A DNA stretch of 64,000 bases from Zeugodacus cucurbitae (GCF_028554725.1 NC_071668.1:76850719-76914718), one strand, 5' to 3'. Positions 32,670 through 45,540 are shown, numbered from the stretch's first letter. Notes: a model not told the origin generated them from the sequence alone. Translations and numbers: made by a program.

Positions 32670-33800
32670 TATTATGTATGCATGTGATTGGCGTTGCAAC
32701 CGTTTAGCCGGTTATAGCCGAATCGACGATAGTGCGACACTTTTCTCTCTCCTTCGCAGTTCGGTGCCATTTGGAGATCCCAAGTGTAACCAGGTCGCTC
32801 TCCACTTGGTCCCTCCAACGGAGGGTCCCCTTCCTCGGCTTCCTCCGGCAGGTACTGCATCGAACACTTTCAGGGCTGGAGTGTTTTCGTTCATTCGGAC
32901 AACATGACCTAGCCAGCGTAGCCGCTGTCTTCTTATTCGCTGAACTATGCCAATGCCGTCGTATAACTCGTAGAGCTCATCGTTCCATCGTCTGCGGTAT
33001 TCGCCGTTGCCAATGTTCTGAGGATCATAAATCTTGCGCAAAATTTTTCTCTCGAAAACTCCTAGTGTCGTCTCATCTGATGTTGACATCGTCCAAGCTT
33101 CTGCACCATAAAGCAGGACGGTAATGATAAGCGACTTGTAGAGTTTGATTTTGGTTCGTCGAGGGAGGAATTTACTTCAAAGTTATGACTGTCAACAGTG
33201 ACGTGGGAGCCAAGACACGAGTGTGCCGACTGTTTGTTTGACGACAGGAGATATTTCGTCTTGGCGGGAACAAGCAGAACAGACGGCGCGGTTGTTGCTT
33301 AAGATGATATCAATATCATCGGCGTACGCCAGGAGCTGTACACTCTTGTAGAAGATTGTACCTTCTCGGTTTAGCTCTGCAGCTCTTATAATTTTTTCCA
33401 GCATCAGGTTAAAGAAGTCGCACGATAGTGAGTCACCTTGTCTGAAACCTCGTTTGGTATCGAACGGCTCGGAGAGGCCCTTCCCAATCATGACGGAGCT
33501 TTTGGTGTTGCTCAACGTCAACTTACACAGTCGTATTAGTTTTGCGGGGATACCAAACTCAGACATCGCGGCATAAAGGCAGCTCCTTTTCGTGCTGTAG
33601 AAAGCAGCCTTAAAATCGACAAAAAGGTGGTGTGTGTCGATCCTCATTACACGGGCCTTCTCCAAGATTTTGCGCTTGGTGAATATATGGTCAGTTGTGG
33701 ATTTTTCAGGTCTAAAGCCACACTGATAAGGTCCAATCAGTTTGTTGACGGTGGGCTTTAGTCTTTCACACAGTACGCTCGATAGAACCTTATTTTTTTA
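32670..33800 (-). mobile_element. 5'-truncated LINE with reverse-transcriptase core
   Basis: The longest copy of the YADD LINE family here, on the minus strand. From 5' to 3': LIGPYQCGFRPEKSTTDHIF, LFVDFKAAFYSTKR (motif A), GFRQGDSLSCDFFNLMLEK (motif B), LLAYADDIDII (motif C, catalytic). Two internal deletions follow, near 33258 and 33172. Then come MSTSDETTLGVFERKIL, WNDELYELYDGI and LRWLGHVVRMNENTPALKVF. The 3' end passes through GGCTATAACCGGCTAAACGG into ATCACATGCATACATAA. It lies just beyond the poly(A) signal of the neprilysin-like gene, on the opposite strand. The 5' break is within the reverse-transcriptase region. A target duplication is not clear (only TTTATTAT is shared). Confidence 0.85.
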
Positions 33801-35966
33801 TTATAGATGATTTAAATTGATGAAGCACATTTGGGAAAAGAGAAAAAAACAAGTAAGTTGCTCTCGCAAATACCGAAATATCATTTGGCCTTCTTAATAT
33901 TTCCGAGGAATTTAAGATTTTTCGGTACTAGTGTTTTAATTAATCGCGACAACGCTGGGTCCCGATAGCTTTTCGTTTCGTAATTTGTACTCAGAATCCA
34001 GATTAGTTACCTCAAATACATTACCAAAAAATATGAAAATTGGTATTATCACTAACCCCGAACACTCTCAATACAGATATATATTCTTCAAATTTAGAAT
34101 TCACCCAGAAACTCGTTAATGCTGCATAGAAATATTGGCGCTAGCTGATTGGAACACAACGGTCAAAAAATAGCATCACTATCATATCGGGATCATGGAT
34201 TTTTGTTCAATTTTCCCGAAAAATTTCAGGATTTCAAGAGTCTTTGATTGAAATTTCTATATTAATCGTACTAAATCACAACACACAAAGAAATATCCCG
34301 ACTAACATCGAAAATTATCGGGATCCCGAATACTTTTTCTTTCGAAATTTTTATTTTCTTTATACTAGGAGTTAATAAGAATAAAATGAACACTACTCCC
34401 GAAAATTTGCGAAATTTTATTTCTTAAAATTTCGAGATTAGCGCTTCAAATACATTAAAAGATGGTTTGAAAATTTCGAGCTCCGATATTCCTTCCACGA
34501 ACTTTCGCGATTTTAGTTAATTTAAATTTATATACAATTTTTATTTAATAATTAATATGAATGTGTTTAAGAGGTATCAAATCACTCATAAACCAAAAAT
34601 GCATTTAAAAGTACTTTAACCATAAACAAGTTTTTTGCTTTTAATTTTTTTTTCTAACAAATATATATATATATACATATATAGTACACAGACTATAATT
34701 AATTACATACTTATAGTGGCAATTAATTGATCTGACGCAATTATTTCTGTAATAGTAATTGCTTTGATATTTTGTGAGTGAGTGAATTAAAATGATGTAA
34801 TTTCATCTAAAAATTCTTGTGTAGAAATAATATTTTAATTTAATTTTCAACTTTTTTACTTTACGCACTTTTGTTTAGCGACAATATTTGCACATGAGCT
34901 AGTCAATTAAAGCTGCCAGCAACAAATATTTTGTCAACCGTTTATGATTTAATAAAATTATTATTTTCCATTAATTATAATACAAATTGCTTTTCGGCAC
35001 AAAAAAAAACTAAAACTGAAAACTCAAACATATTACAAATTAATTGATTTTTTAATGCTCAACAAAGGAGCTTTCAATCTGGTGGCAAAAATAATTCGTT
35101 TAATTTCAGGGATACTCATTTTATTTCAACATAACTGTTTCATTAACTTTTCGTATTTATTGCCAAATATAAATAAGGTTTTCAATGTGCAACTAATCAT
35201 ACATGAGCTTTTACTTTCACACACAGCCTTACTTATTTAGCACGTATTTGCCACAAAATTCTGTTTCGGCTGCCGAAAATGCATGAAATTATCGAATTTT
35301 CAATGATACTCGCATGTAATAAAACGATTGGCCGCTTCGCTGTCGCTCCGGCTTGCTGGCTGACTGGCTGGCCCTAATAGATTACTAAATCAAATATATT
35401 GCGGTGATTCCGCTTCACTTTCATTTATTAGGATTTGAAAACGTGCATTTTGCTGTTTGCCATTTGCCATGATATTCCAAATTCCGCACATTTTGCATAT
35501 TCTCATGAAACTATATAAACTTAATTTACGAATTAAATAAAAATCCAGTTATAGCAAATCAAATGAAGAGAGGCTGAATGAACACAGCACATGCATTCAT
35601 TTATTAGGTAACGCATACGCCATGACATTTGCACCTGCAATAAATTTGATTTTATTTTCAAACTCAGCTGAGCGTGAAGAGCATTAAAATTCGGTTGCAT
35701 AGCTTGTGTATAAAAATTATGTGTGGCTATTAGATCGATGATTATTGAAAAGTTATGTTTTTGAGTTCACAAGCGAATCAGAATCATGCAGCATAATTCC
35801 TGAAAAAATCCTTATTAATATATTACAAATTGTAAAATATAAATTTTAAGACAATTTTAATAATAAAAATTTAAAACTAAATGGTATTAAAAGTATAATT
35901 AATTGAAAGGAAAAAACTACAAATCACAATTCATAATTCACAAATAATAAATTGCAAAAATACATA
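33801..35966. other. Long AT-rich non-coding stretch
   Basis: Near 33849 a fragment AAACAAGTAAG-TTGCTCTCGCAAATACCG recalls the AACAAGTAAGG repeat end. The following 600 bp (to ~34500) contain several CCCGAAAATTT-like words. The rest shows nothing recognisable. Confidence 0.4.
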
Positions 35967-36125
35967 CAGCTGAGTTTCCATGACTCGAACTTCTATAATT
36001 CGAAGTTCTCCATAACTCAAACTCTTCGTCAAATTTTATACAAATTACCTTCCGTAACACGGTCGTCTCTTTTGTCCAAAGATTGTTTTTGGATTATGGT
36101 GATTCGAGTTAAGGAAGTTCAACTT
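35967..36125. mobile_element. pogo/Tigger-type MITE, copy 3
   Basis: About 159 bp, inverse to copy 1. Starts CAGCTGAGTTTCCATGACTC with TA just before it at 35965-35966, then TTCGAAGTTCTCCATAACTC, and ends GATTCGAGTTAAGGAAGTTC-AACTT. It directly abuts the heptamer array that follows. Confidence 0.68.
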
Positions 36126-36126
36126 T

Positions 36127-36370
36127 GTTTCATAAATCATAAATCATAAATCATAAATCATAATTCATAAATCATACATCAAAAACCATAATTCATAATT
36201 CATAATTCATAAATCATAAATCATAAATCATAAATCATAAATCATAAATCATAAATCATAAATCATAAATCATAAATCATAAATCATAAATCATAAATCA
36301 TAAATCTTAAATCAAAAATCATAAATCATAAATCAAAAATCATAAATCAAAATCATAAATCATAAATATG
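36127..36370. repeat. Heptanucleotide array (CATAAAT)n
   Basis: About 34 units of CATAAAT. The left part has variants (CATAATT, CATACAT, CAAAAAC) and the middle is uniform. It starts at the edge of the adjacent MITE. The same heptamer in complementary orientation forms the array at 38191-38567. Confidence 0.95.
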
Positions 36371-38190
36371 ACAATATACCATTGACAAGAGAAAATTCTA
36401 TAATCTCACGTCTGTCATTGAATGCTTTGTGCTGCTAAAACACTCCTGTGTTCTGTGAAGTCAACTAAATACCTCTGGTGGCGTGTAGCACAAAAATATT
36501 ACTCATACGCAGTGTACATCTGTTGACTTAATCAATTTTAAAGTGTTCTCAAAAAGACTTCAGAATAGATCTTGAATGAAAAGGTGACAGTTTTTACAAA
36601 TGAGAGAGGCTGTTTAAAAATCACGCTTACTTCCAGAAATCAAATATTTTTGTGTATTGAATATTTTCCTTCAAAGGAATCGCTGACGTGCTCAATCGAC
36701 CTTGTAGATATGAAAAGACGGAAATAATCACATTTCAACTAAATCTTTAAAGGAAATATATTTAGAATAAATGAGGCACGTAGCCGCTTTCAATTATCAC
36801 CATAATGAAGCACTGAACTAGGTTAAATGGAATATAAAGCAGGAACTAAAGCAATTCAAAGTCTTGCACCGGCAAGAAAAATAATCGAAATAAATACAAT
36901 GTTAAGCACACAACTACAAAGCAAATGTTAATAAGACCAATTTCGAAAGCAATTATTGTAATGAAAGCAAAAGCCACACAGAGGAGCGCCAGCAACACAC
37001 AAATCAAAGTCTTCAATGCGCTTTGCATTCCACAGCAATGAGTCTTGGCTCATTAAATCTACGCAAACGTGCAAATTCACTTCTCTGTGTATGTGTGGGT
37101 GTGTGTGCGAGTGCGCTATTGAATGTGTTAAGCGAAGCAGGTGTTAAAATCCGCAAACCAAGCAACAACGCATTCCATTTAGAAACGACTGCCAAACATA
37201 CACACACACTCCCTTAGACTCACAAGTGAGGTGGCGCGGAGAAAGCAACCCGCGGAGATGGCATCTGCATTAATAGTCCATTAACGCGGTGTAGACGCGC
37301 GTTTAAATCACGAAGCATGCAATGAAAGCAAAGCAAAGATATACACACCCACCTACACAGGTTGGTGATGGCGAAGGCAATACAGTCACGTGGTGGCTAA
37401 ATAGAAATGTCAAGCGGCAGGCAAGACAATTTGCGCGGCATGCACGTACTTCCAGCCATACAACGCTGCCTACAAGACGGCGGCAGGCTCTGCTGACATG
37501 GTGCAGATGTCAGGTGACAACGAGTGCTCACACACCCACTCACTCACACATGGACAGGTCGCAAATAAAATGCTCGACTATTAGCACATACTAAAGCAGC
37601 GTGGTGAAAATGAATCTGCAACTTCAGCACACTGATTGTGGCTTTCAAGAGCAGTTGTTAGCGAAGAAGTTTTCACACACACACACCACCAACACATACG
37701 CGACTCCTTGCCACTGCGTGTAATTGCCGAGCGTGGCTGAGATTGTGGCTGTAGCAGCATGCAATCAAATGCTGGCGGCCGCGCATAACGAACGTATTAA
37801 GTTTATGTGGTTTTTGCAGAGCTATAGCGGCTCTTGGAAGGCGCTATGAAAGCTGAAGGCTGCAGCCGCACGGCATATATGTATATTCATGTAGGTGGTA
37901 GGAGTAGATGTGCAAAATATTTGCAATTATCTCATTAAAGGTTAATGTGTGGCATGAAAGAGAATTAAATAAGTAGGCAAGACTAATATGCGAGAGAGAG
38001 AGAGTGCAGGTAATTAGTTTAAAAATTACTTTTCATTAAAAAATGAATTGTATAAATTGTGGAATCTGCGAAGGTTAGAGATCAACTGGCTATCGAGATG
38101 AGAAGATGCCTAGGTGAAATTAAGGGAAGAATATAATGAAATGAAAAGATAGGAGGAAGATTAAAAGAAGAATTCTTCTTACGAAAGTAG
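36371..38190. other. Non-coding sequence between two heptamer arrays
   Basis: Short open frames at about 36850-37600 are low-complexity or overlapping on both strands and resemble no protein. The 37000-37870 part is somewhat GC-richer with CACACAC runs. A GA run lies near 37990. No gene called. Confidence 0.4.
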
Positions 38191-38567
38191 ATTATTTATG
38201 ATTTATGATTTATGATTTATGATTTATGATTTATGATTTATGATTTATGATTTATGATTTATGATTTATGATTTATGATTTATGATTTATGATTTATGAT
38301 TTATGATTTATGATTTATGATTTATGATTTATGATTTATGATTTATGATTTATGATTTATGATTTATGATTTATGATTTATGATTTATGATTTATGATTT
38401 ATGATTTATGATTTGTGATTTATGATTTATGATTTATGATTTATGATTTATGATTTATGATTTATGATTTATGATTTATGATTTATGATTTATGATTTAT
38501 GATTTATGATTTATGATTTATGATTCATGATTTATGATTTATGAATTATAAATTCTAATTTATGATT
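38191..38567. repeat. Heptanucleotide array (ATTTATG)n
   Basis: About 53 units of ATTTATG, the exact complement of the CATAAAT array at 36127-36370. It is nearly perfect over about 320 bp, with single substitutions (for example a G near 38415 and a C near 38526) and decay at the right edge. Confidence 0.95.
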
Positions 38568-39940
38568 AAGCAGTAATCTCTCCAGACCTAAATTATTCCC
38601 CTATATACATCAAACCTAAATAACAATTTTTCCATTTCATTTTTAACGCTTAATTTATTTGCCTAAATATCTCTACAGCAAATGTGGCAAGGCCACAAAA
38701 TGTAGCAACAATGAAAGTCAGGCAACATCTTATAATTTCAAAACCAAATACAAACACAAATAACGGCGCTTAAATGTCACAGTTGTTTGCTTATTGCCTC
38801 GCAAATTTTGAAATATGAGCAAATTGTGTGTGCAATCTGAAACCGCGCAAGGACATTCACACACACACACACATTAGTGCGCATGTGTATGCATGTAAAT
38901 GAAATGTTTCATAACGGAACAAATAGCGGTAATGTGTATTTGCAAGCGCTGCGCTAATATTTACCAATGGCGAGCGAAATAATAGCGAATTATGTCAACG
39001 CAGATTTGCCGCGCATCAGCAACACAACAAACCAGAAAACAACAAAAACAAAGCAATCCAACATAAACACGAAATGTTGCACCAACGAAATGACCTCGAA
39101 TTGCGAACGCAAGCGGTCGTTGGTCCACTGTCATTGCTCCAATTTTCGACGCTGCCACCGATACGGTTGACGTTCATTTGTTGTTTATTTTTAATGCTCA
39201 CTAACGTTCACACACATGCACATACAAATCCTGGCTTTTGTATGCATGTCTGCTTGTGCTGCTGCTCGTCCAACGTGAAATTTCTATTCGCCAATCGAAA
39301 TAAATAATTTCTGATTTTTGCGAAAACCGTTACTGTAAAATAGCAATAAAACAGCAACAAAATTGTTGTATTCACGTGAATAAGTTAACAAAAGCAATGT
39401 CAGCTACAATGCACAAATATCGAAATGCAGAAGTACAGTGAAAGCTCTTTGACTTCTTGTGTGGAGGCAAATGAATGAGTATTAAACGAGTGCGGTACTC
39501 GGATGTTGAAATGCATATGTTGTGATTTAAATGTTGATTTTATATTAGGTTGGTTAAAAGTAGGACTTAAAGTCAAACAGTTATTGTGTTGACGTCCTGG
39601 TACCTCTCAAAGAGAGTATCTAAAAAAATTTGATTTAGTAGCTGATGATAATTGCTTCTTAGCAATCAAAATAATTTCCCTTCTAATAACTAAATCGTTT
39701 ATCAATCACTCCTATGAGAGTCTGCTTTAAAAAAGATTATAGCTGGCCGCTGAATAAACCCAATAGAAATTCTCAATATGAATGGTTTTGGTTAAGAAAC
39801 CAATAAAATATTGGATCTATTCGGATAAGTATGGTTGTAGTCTCAGAAGATTATTTAGAGGCTGAACACTGGCTCAACTGAGTTGCGCTATACAAATCAC
39901 TAACTTAAGGATCTCTTCTCAAGTTTCTTAACCATATAAC
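38568..39940. other. Non-coding stretch
   Basis: CACACACAC run near 38858. At 38960-39310 short frames overlap on both strands without similarity to known proteins. Nothing further recognised. Confidence 0.4.
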
Positions 39941-40800
39941 ATAGGTTAGGTTAGGTTTGTAGGCAGATCTCTGCCTGTCAAAAGCTGGACAATGGAGAAG
40001 GAAATGCTTAAATGATTCCACCTCGCCTTCCTCCATACAGCTTTGGCAACTTGCATCGGCCACGATCACAAGTCTCAACCCATTGGTACCCATTGGACAA
40101 TGTCCAGTAAGTACACCCATGATCGCGCTGAGATGGACCTTGCCCAGAGAAAGCAGTTGAAAGGACCGCTTACGCTCCACAGAGGGCCCAAAGGACCTCG
40201 CCACTGCACAAGTTCTGGTAGTTGACCAGCGTTTGCCGAACTCATGCGTAGTCTGCATGACCAGCGCACTTGCGCAGGTGAACCATGGACTACCAACGCG
40301 CTCGCATTCCGACGTCAAAGTAGCTAGGGTACACTCCCTTGCAAGCTTGTCCGCTATACAGTTACCAACTATTCCGCGGTGACCGGGTACCCACACTAGT
40401 CGGATGGCAAAATAGTTGGAAGCAATTGATAAGGATCTACGACACTCCTTAACTAGCCCAGAGCGTGCTGTCATCGATTCCAATGCCAGTATTGCCGCTC
40501 TGCTGTCGGTGTGAATACATACCTCTCTAAAAGAGGTCACCATACAGAGCAGTGCGTCCCTGCTTGAGACCGATCATGTACCCTGCGTCTCTGAGTCTGA
40601 CAGCGACCTTTGCCGCAGTGCACCTACCGGCAATATCAACAGGTGCGACGTGTAAGATGGAACACTTTGGTGATCTTCTTAGCGCTCCGCTGATTCCAAT
40701 GAGAGCCGCTCTTTGGACACGCTCCAGCTGCTTAGCTAGTGTGACTTTCTCGAGCCTCCACCATATACCATAGCTGACAAGAAAAAATTTCTTCAACGGA
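39941..40800 (-). mobile_element. LINE with RNase H domain, minus strand, CCTAA-tailed
   Basis: Two minus-strand frames in order. 40527-40796 gives LAKQLERVQRAALIGISGAL and VAPVDIAGRCTAAKVAVRL (region after the reverse transcriptase). 39905-40543 gives IHTDSRAAILALESM, LVWVPGHRGIVGNCIADKLA, MGVLTGHCPMG and CQSCMEEGEVE-HFLLHCPAF. The RNase H part is better preserved than in the 23887 copy. The 3' end reads ACCTAACCTAACCTAT on the minus strand. Elements upstream of the RNase H connection, including the polymerase, are missing. Confidence 0.85.
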
Positions 40801-42866
40801 ACAGATCTGATCTCTTAAATTGCTGAGGAACTTGCTCATGAAATACGGAAAGCTCGGCCTTAAGCCCAAAGACACTTACTGAAAAAGGTATTTAAGACAT
40901 CAGTAGTATAAGTGGAGCATATTATTATTGAACTCTAGGTAGAACCGGTTTCTTGTGCGTTGAATTGGTCACAAGCCTTAAATATTCTGTCGCCAAGGGC
41001 TGAGTGCGCTGAAATATTTACTTTTTGCTTGGTAACAACTCGGATAAATTAAGGTCGAAAGATTACTAATTTTTATGCGCGTTGCCAATTTCATAAAAAA
41101 TTATTAATACTGCACATATTGAAACCGTTATTAATACGAATATAAAATTTTTTTAAGAATCTATAAAAATTTAAGAATTTGAATGTAACAGTAAATACTA
41201 TAAACACACAGGAATCAGCAAAAACTGTAAAATATTAGCAGCTTGCTTGCATAACTCATGCAAATATACATATGTATGTGTGTGTGGGTTCACAAAAAAA
41301 AAAAAAGAAAATAAATAGCAAAATATGAAAAAAATTTAATAAAAAAAATTAAAAATAAATTCAAACAAATTGTGAGCAAGAAAAATATGTGTATTATTTG
41401 AATATTTCAACACATGCTGATGCTGCCACATTTTATATTTTATTTATTTGCAATAGGGTGTGTTTGTGGCCTTGTTTGGCTGCTGATGCCACTGTGCGCT
41501 TGCATTTTCATTTTAAATTGAAGTTTAACGCCGCTTAATATGCAAACAATTCGCGCGTTTACGGCAACAACAACTAAAACAAATAAAGCAGCAAATAAAT
41601 GAAATAACAACAAAGAAATAAAACGAAAAAAAACATATAAACCACTGTATGACAGCGCTACAACAACACCTTAAAATACAAAAAAAACACATGCGTGGCA
41701 ATACTCACTCACACACATACGCGCGCATTCAACTCACCCGTCAACAATAACAACAAGAAACAAAATATGTACGCGTATTAACAGTCGATGTTTGCAGCAA
41801 ATCAAAATAAATGTAAATACCAGCTACAAAATGGGAGCAAAGCGAAGGAGAGAAAATACAAAAACAAGGCGAAAAAATGAGAAAAAAAACTTGTGTGTGG
41901 CAAAAATGACACGCCAGCTGTGGAGTTGCAGCGCCGACGAATGAAAGTGTGAGCGTGAACTGTCACACAGGCGCCGCCACACAACCGCAACCGCATGCGG
42001 TCAGTTCACACACACACCAACACCCAAACACATACAGACTGCCGGTCGAACGACAAGCTACATGACAGCGCAGGCAGCCGTGCGCCCACATGTGAAAATG
42101 AAATGAAAAATTGACATTTAAATGGCGGAAATGTCTGTGGCAGGACGCACACGTACAGCCAACAACAACAACAACAATAACAGCAGGCAGGCTGCACGTA
42201 AGCGCCATTGGCCGACGCGTTGACATTAAACGTATTAATTGCAACTGCCGCCGCATCCGCTTCCGCCGGCGCGCTGCGTTTTCCCGTTAATGACAATGAC
42301 ATTGCTGCCACACTTGCTGCCCTGCAGTACGGCCGGTATGAATTTGTGAATTGCACTAGTGAATTCTTATATTACAAGTAACTAGAGAATTCACGACAAC
42401 AAGGTAATGCAGAGAAGCAATAGTACATAATCGAGATTGAGAGAGAAGAGAGCGCGATCTAGAGTACGTTGTTCTCAATAAGTACTCTCAGTAAAATATC
42501 AGCGACAAATAAGGGTGGGAATGCACATTTGAGAGATCTTAGCAAAAATAACGCAGAATAATAACGGCAGAGCAACCGGTACAGTATGTACAAGTTGCGA
42601 ATAATTATTGGTCATTATTGTTTTTGACTACATATCGGTCATTGAAACCATGATTCACTGTATTAAAAAAATAAGAAAACGGCGGTTTCTATGTAATTTG
42701 GAACTTTAGTTTTTCGACCAAACAGTCTTGTGATTTATTCAATTGTCTTCGCGTCGCGGTTGTGTGTTTTGATTTTTTAATATACATATTCATTATTAAA
42801 AAAGTGAATAAAGAATTAAGAAACAAAAAAGGATAAATTATTTATAGTGGTAACAAAAAAGTGAAA
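40801..42866. other. Non-coding stretch
   Basis: A-rich parts (41280-41400, 41620-41680) and many CAACAACAA/CACACAC words around 41560-42190. Frames at 41800-42356 are Cys/Val/Ala repeats from the complement of these and are not taken as genes. Bases 42700-42866 would be the leader of the micro-ORF candidate. Confidence 0.4.
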
Positions 42867-43229
42867 ATGACGAGAAGCGTGGCAGCAGTAGGAAAGGAAA
42901 TAAGTCTTTGCGAGGTAAGAATTAGATCATTCTGGCACAAAACTCAATGCATATACCTATGTACATGTTTAAGTTGAGAGTGCTTGCAAGCGCAAAAAAA
43001 AAATATTACAACTTAGTGAATATAATATATATTCATACTGTGAATTCATTAATACGATTTAAATATAAATACTTATTTATAGTTAGAGGTCAAAAATGGC
43101 AATCATATTGAAATTCTCATTAGGAAGTGGAGAACAGCGTGGAGTAAGTTATGCAATTTAATTAAATTTTAATAAACACAAATGTTTAATAACAATCTTC
43201 TTTTTTCAGATAAAATCTTTCCAAACTAA
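42867..43229 (+). CDS. Candidate spliced micro-ORF, three exons, 42 codons (unidentified)
   Basis: Exon 1 is 42867-42914 (MTRSVAAVGKEISLCE) and ends at a GAG|GTAAGA donor. Exon 2 is 43083-43143 (LEVKNGNHIEILIRKWRTAW), with acceptor TTATTTATAG and donor GTAAGT. Exon 3 starts at 43210 after CTTCTTTTTTCAG and reaches TAA at 43227-43229. The second intron is 66 bp, a standard size for short fly introns, and has a TTTAATAAC branch-like word. The frame stays open through both junctions. No family recognised. It may be a small peptide gene, the start of a longer transcript, or chance splice-like signals. Confidence 0.3.
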
Positions 43230-43504
43230 TAGGATGGGTAAATAATCTCATTGGCCGACGCTTTTCAAGAGTACAATACAAATGGTAAATAAAAATTGTA
43301 AACAAAAAATTATAATAAAAATTAATATTTTAAATTTATTGCCATTTAATATATTGTGTTTCTTATTTATTTATGGTATCCACTGAAATAAAGGTAGGTA
43401 ATGAAAAAGGTAGTGAATTATAACCGAATATATGTAGTGAGGTAACTAATGAAATATATTCAGCGCTATGTGGTGAAGTAGCTAGCGAAGTATAGGTGAT
43501 GAAA

Positions 43505-43633
43505 TCACTAGTGAGTAGTGTCAACTGGTTACCGTCAATGACATCGCCGTGTTAAATTCATGAGTGAATTGCATTGCCGGTATTATGGGGGGTAACCAGT
43601 GGTGGTTACCGGTAGGTAGTGAACTCACTAGTG
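43505..43633. repeat. Imperfect inverted repeat with TAGTGA-rich surroundings
   Basis: TCACTAGTGA (43505-43514) and ACTGGTTACC (43524-43533) recur inverted as GGTAACCAGT (43591-43600) and CACTAGTG (43626-43633). Upstream from 43390 many GGTAGTGA/GTAGTGAGG variants give the region a quasi-repetitive look. No coding content. Confidence 0.5.
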
Positions 43634-44959
43634 TTTCACTGGTGAGCCGAACTGGCGGGTGGTTACTTGATAGGCTTGATAGGTGTGCGCCCTTGTGCCG
43701 ATGTATTTATGCACTTTGCCGACATTAAGCTGCTTTACGGCTGATGGAGGAGAGGCTTAAGCGGAGCACAGTGTCGACAGAGCAACGGTTGTTGGTTCGT
43801 TAGCCAAGCTGTTGAATGTAATTTGTTATAAACTCCGCTCCACATGCAAGTGATGCAGCGCGGCCTAAAGCTCGCACGCGTTGTAATCAGCTCAAACAGC
43901 CTCTTTGTAGAATTCAACTTCTCGCCGATTGCATTGCCAAAGTAAAATGTGAGCGTTGTGATTATTTTCTTTGGTTAAGTATAATTGCAAGTTATTTTTA
44001 TTAATCGGCGTACACGCTTATTACGCGTAAGCCCCGCAAGGCCGCAATCGCCACAAATGCATGCTTCGCACTCGCGCTCCTCTCTCATGTACACTCAAAT
44101 ACACTTGTGGGTGTATGTGCTGGTATGTGTATTGGTGTGCGCGCCTTTGAGTTGTCTTAATTACAAGCGAATGCGATCTGCACCATTTATGCACGGCTCA
44201 TTTGCGGTTGTGAAATTAATAAGCAGAAAAACGAAATGCGAATTTAAGCGGCTTTAACGGTTTGTGCGTGTTAAATATATACAGTTTTTAATTATTTGTA
44301 TCCTGCTTGTTGATAATCAAAGGATATGTTTGACGCTGCAAGGATATTCACTTAAATAGACTTTTAAATTCGGCGCTTGTTTCGAAGAATAAAATTGTGA
44401 GTATTAATGCATTACGCCGGGTTTGTAATTCTCACCCAGTTTATAGAACAATTCAATTATTACAACATAACCACCAACAGAACCACAACTAGAGGAGTCA
44501 TTACACACCCAAGAAACAAACTACGACAGATGGTTAGACTGTATACTAACTTCTGAACAAAATGAGGATCTGCTCATCAGATCAATATCGGTTCTACGCT
44601 GCGACTTGGAAGCTGAGGTACTTGAGCATCCACTATTTGACGGCTTTGCGATTCCGAGTAAAAGGAGTCAGGCGATGGGTCGCTTTATCAGCTACAAGAG
44701 AACATATCACGTCCGTTAATCAAAGAACTCAACTTAGTTTTATTAACTTGACGGGATTAAATAAGATTTAGTGATAAGAGGAGAGGGCACAATAGACTAA
44801 AGGTCGCAGTGCAAGCCTCTAATCTAATCAATAACATATTAACTATATTGCTTGTACAGAAAATATTTGAAATGTTCCCAAACATCGCTAAATTTTATTC
44901 AGGGTTACCACAAGCCCAAAGTCGTTACCAAAAAACTTTTCTTGGATATGCCTTGCGAA
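43634..44959. other. Non-coding stretch, possible decayed LINE at its right end
   Basis: No gene recognised. The 44430-44950 part precedes the LINE end below and may include its decayed middle, but no motif could be identified. Confidence 0.35.
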
Positions 44960-45540
44960 AACTCCTGTCTTTGATTCTCCATTAGCCTTAAGCTATTCAA
45001 GGGACTGTCTGACTATTTCACGATAAACCTGCAATAGGTTCCAAGACACAGTGACATTCCAGGAAACTGTGAAGCGGATGAACAAGCCAGACTAGGCCAT
45101 TGATCAACAAGCAGACAAACGTGGTCTGCATCAAATAAGGGCACATGCCGTTTTTTTTTTGAAATTTAAAAGAAAAGAACGCTAGTAGGAGTGTCTGTCT
45201 GATTGGTAGACATGCCAGTAGACTGAGGACAACATACAATGACTATTGCAGAAACTGCCAAGATGTAGAAGAGGAGGACACAGTACAACATCTTCTATGT
45301 GGATGCAAGGGTTGTACAGGAAAAGAAAAACAACGATCGGTCACGCTTTTCTTGACATTCTCTCCGAAGTTGCTTATATAAAACTTGTTGAATTTAACAA
45401 ATTTATCCAGACCACAGAATAGTTCAGAGAGGATATGGTGGAATGAGGGGATTCTAGTCCTGATGGAGTCCCAATAGGCTTATATAGGCCTCGTAAAGGC
45501 CTAAGTGCGTCCTACGACATCCATATTACCTACCTACCTA
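44960..45540 (+). mobile_element. Decayed jockey-like LINE 3' end with RNase H remnant
   Basis: Recognisable translated pieces are VPRHSDIPGNCEADEQARLG (last RNase H motif) and IGRHASRLRTTYNDYCRNCQ followed by DVEEEDTVQHLLCGCKGC (Cys-Cys-His-Cys terminal motif). They are separated by frameshifts and a T-run. The end reads GGCCTAAGTGCGTCCTACGA then short ACCTACC repeats as tail. It is a different family from the CCTAA-tailed copies at 23887 and 39941. Confidence 0.65.

Noticed and set aside
36127..38567. CRISPR-like direct repeats
   Set aside because: The heptamers are contiguous with no spacers and the DNA is clearly from an animal; these are microsatellite arrays.
39925..40800. Target-site duplication for the minus-strand RNase H LINE
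   Set aside because: GTTTCTTAACC on the left and ATTTCTTCAACG on the right are only loosely similar; not enough to claim.
41802..42356. Minus-strand Cys/Val/Ser-rich frames
   Set aside because: They derive from complements of CACACA and CAACAA repeats and overlap each other in two frames without any domain.
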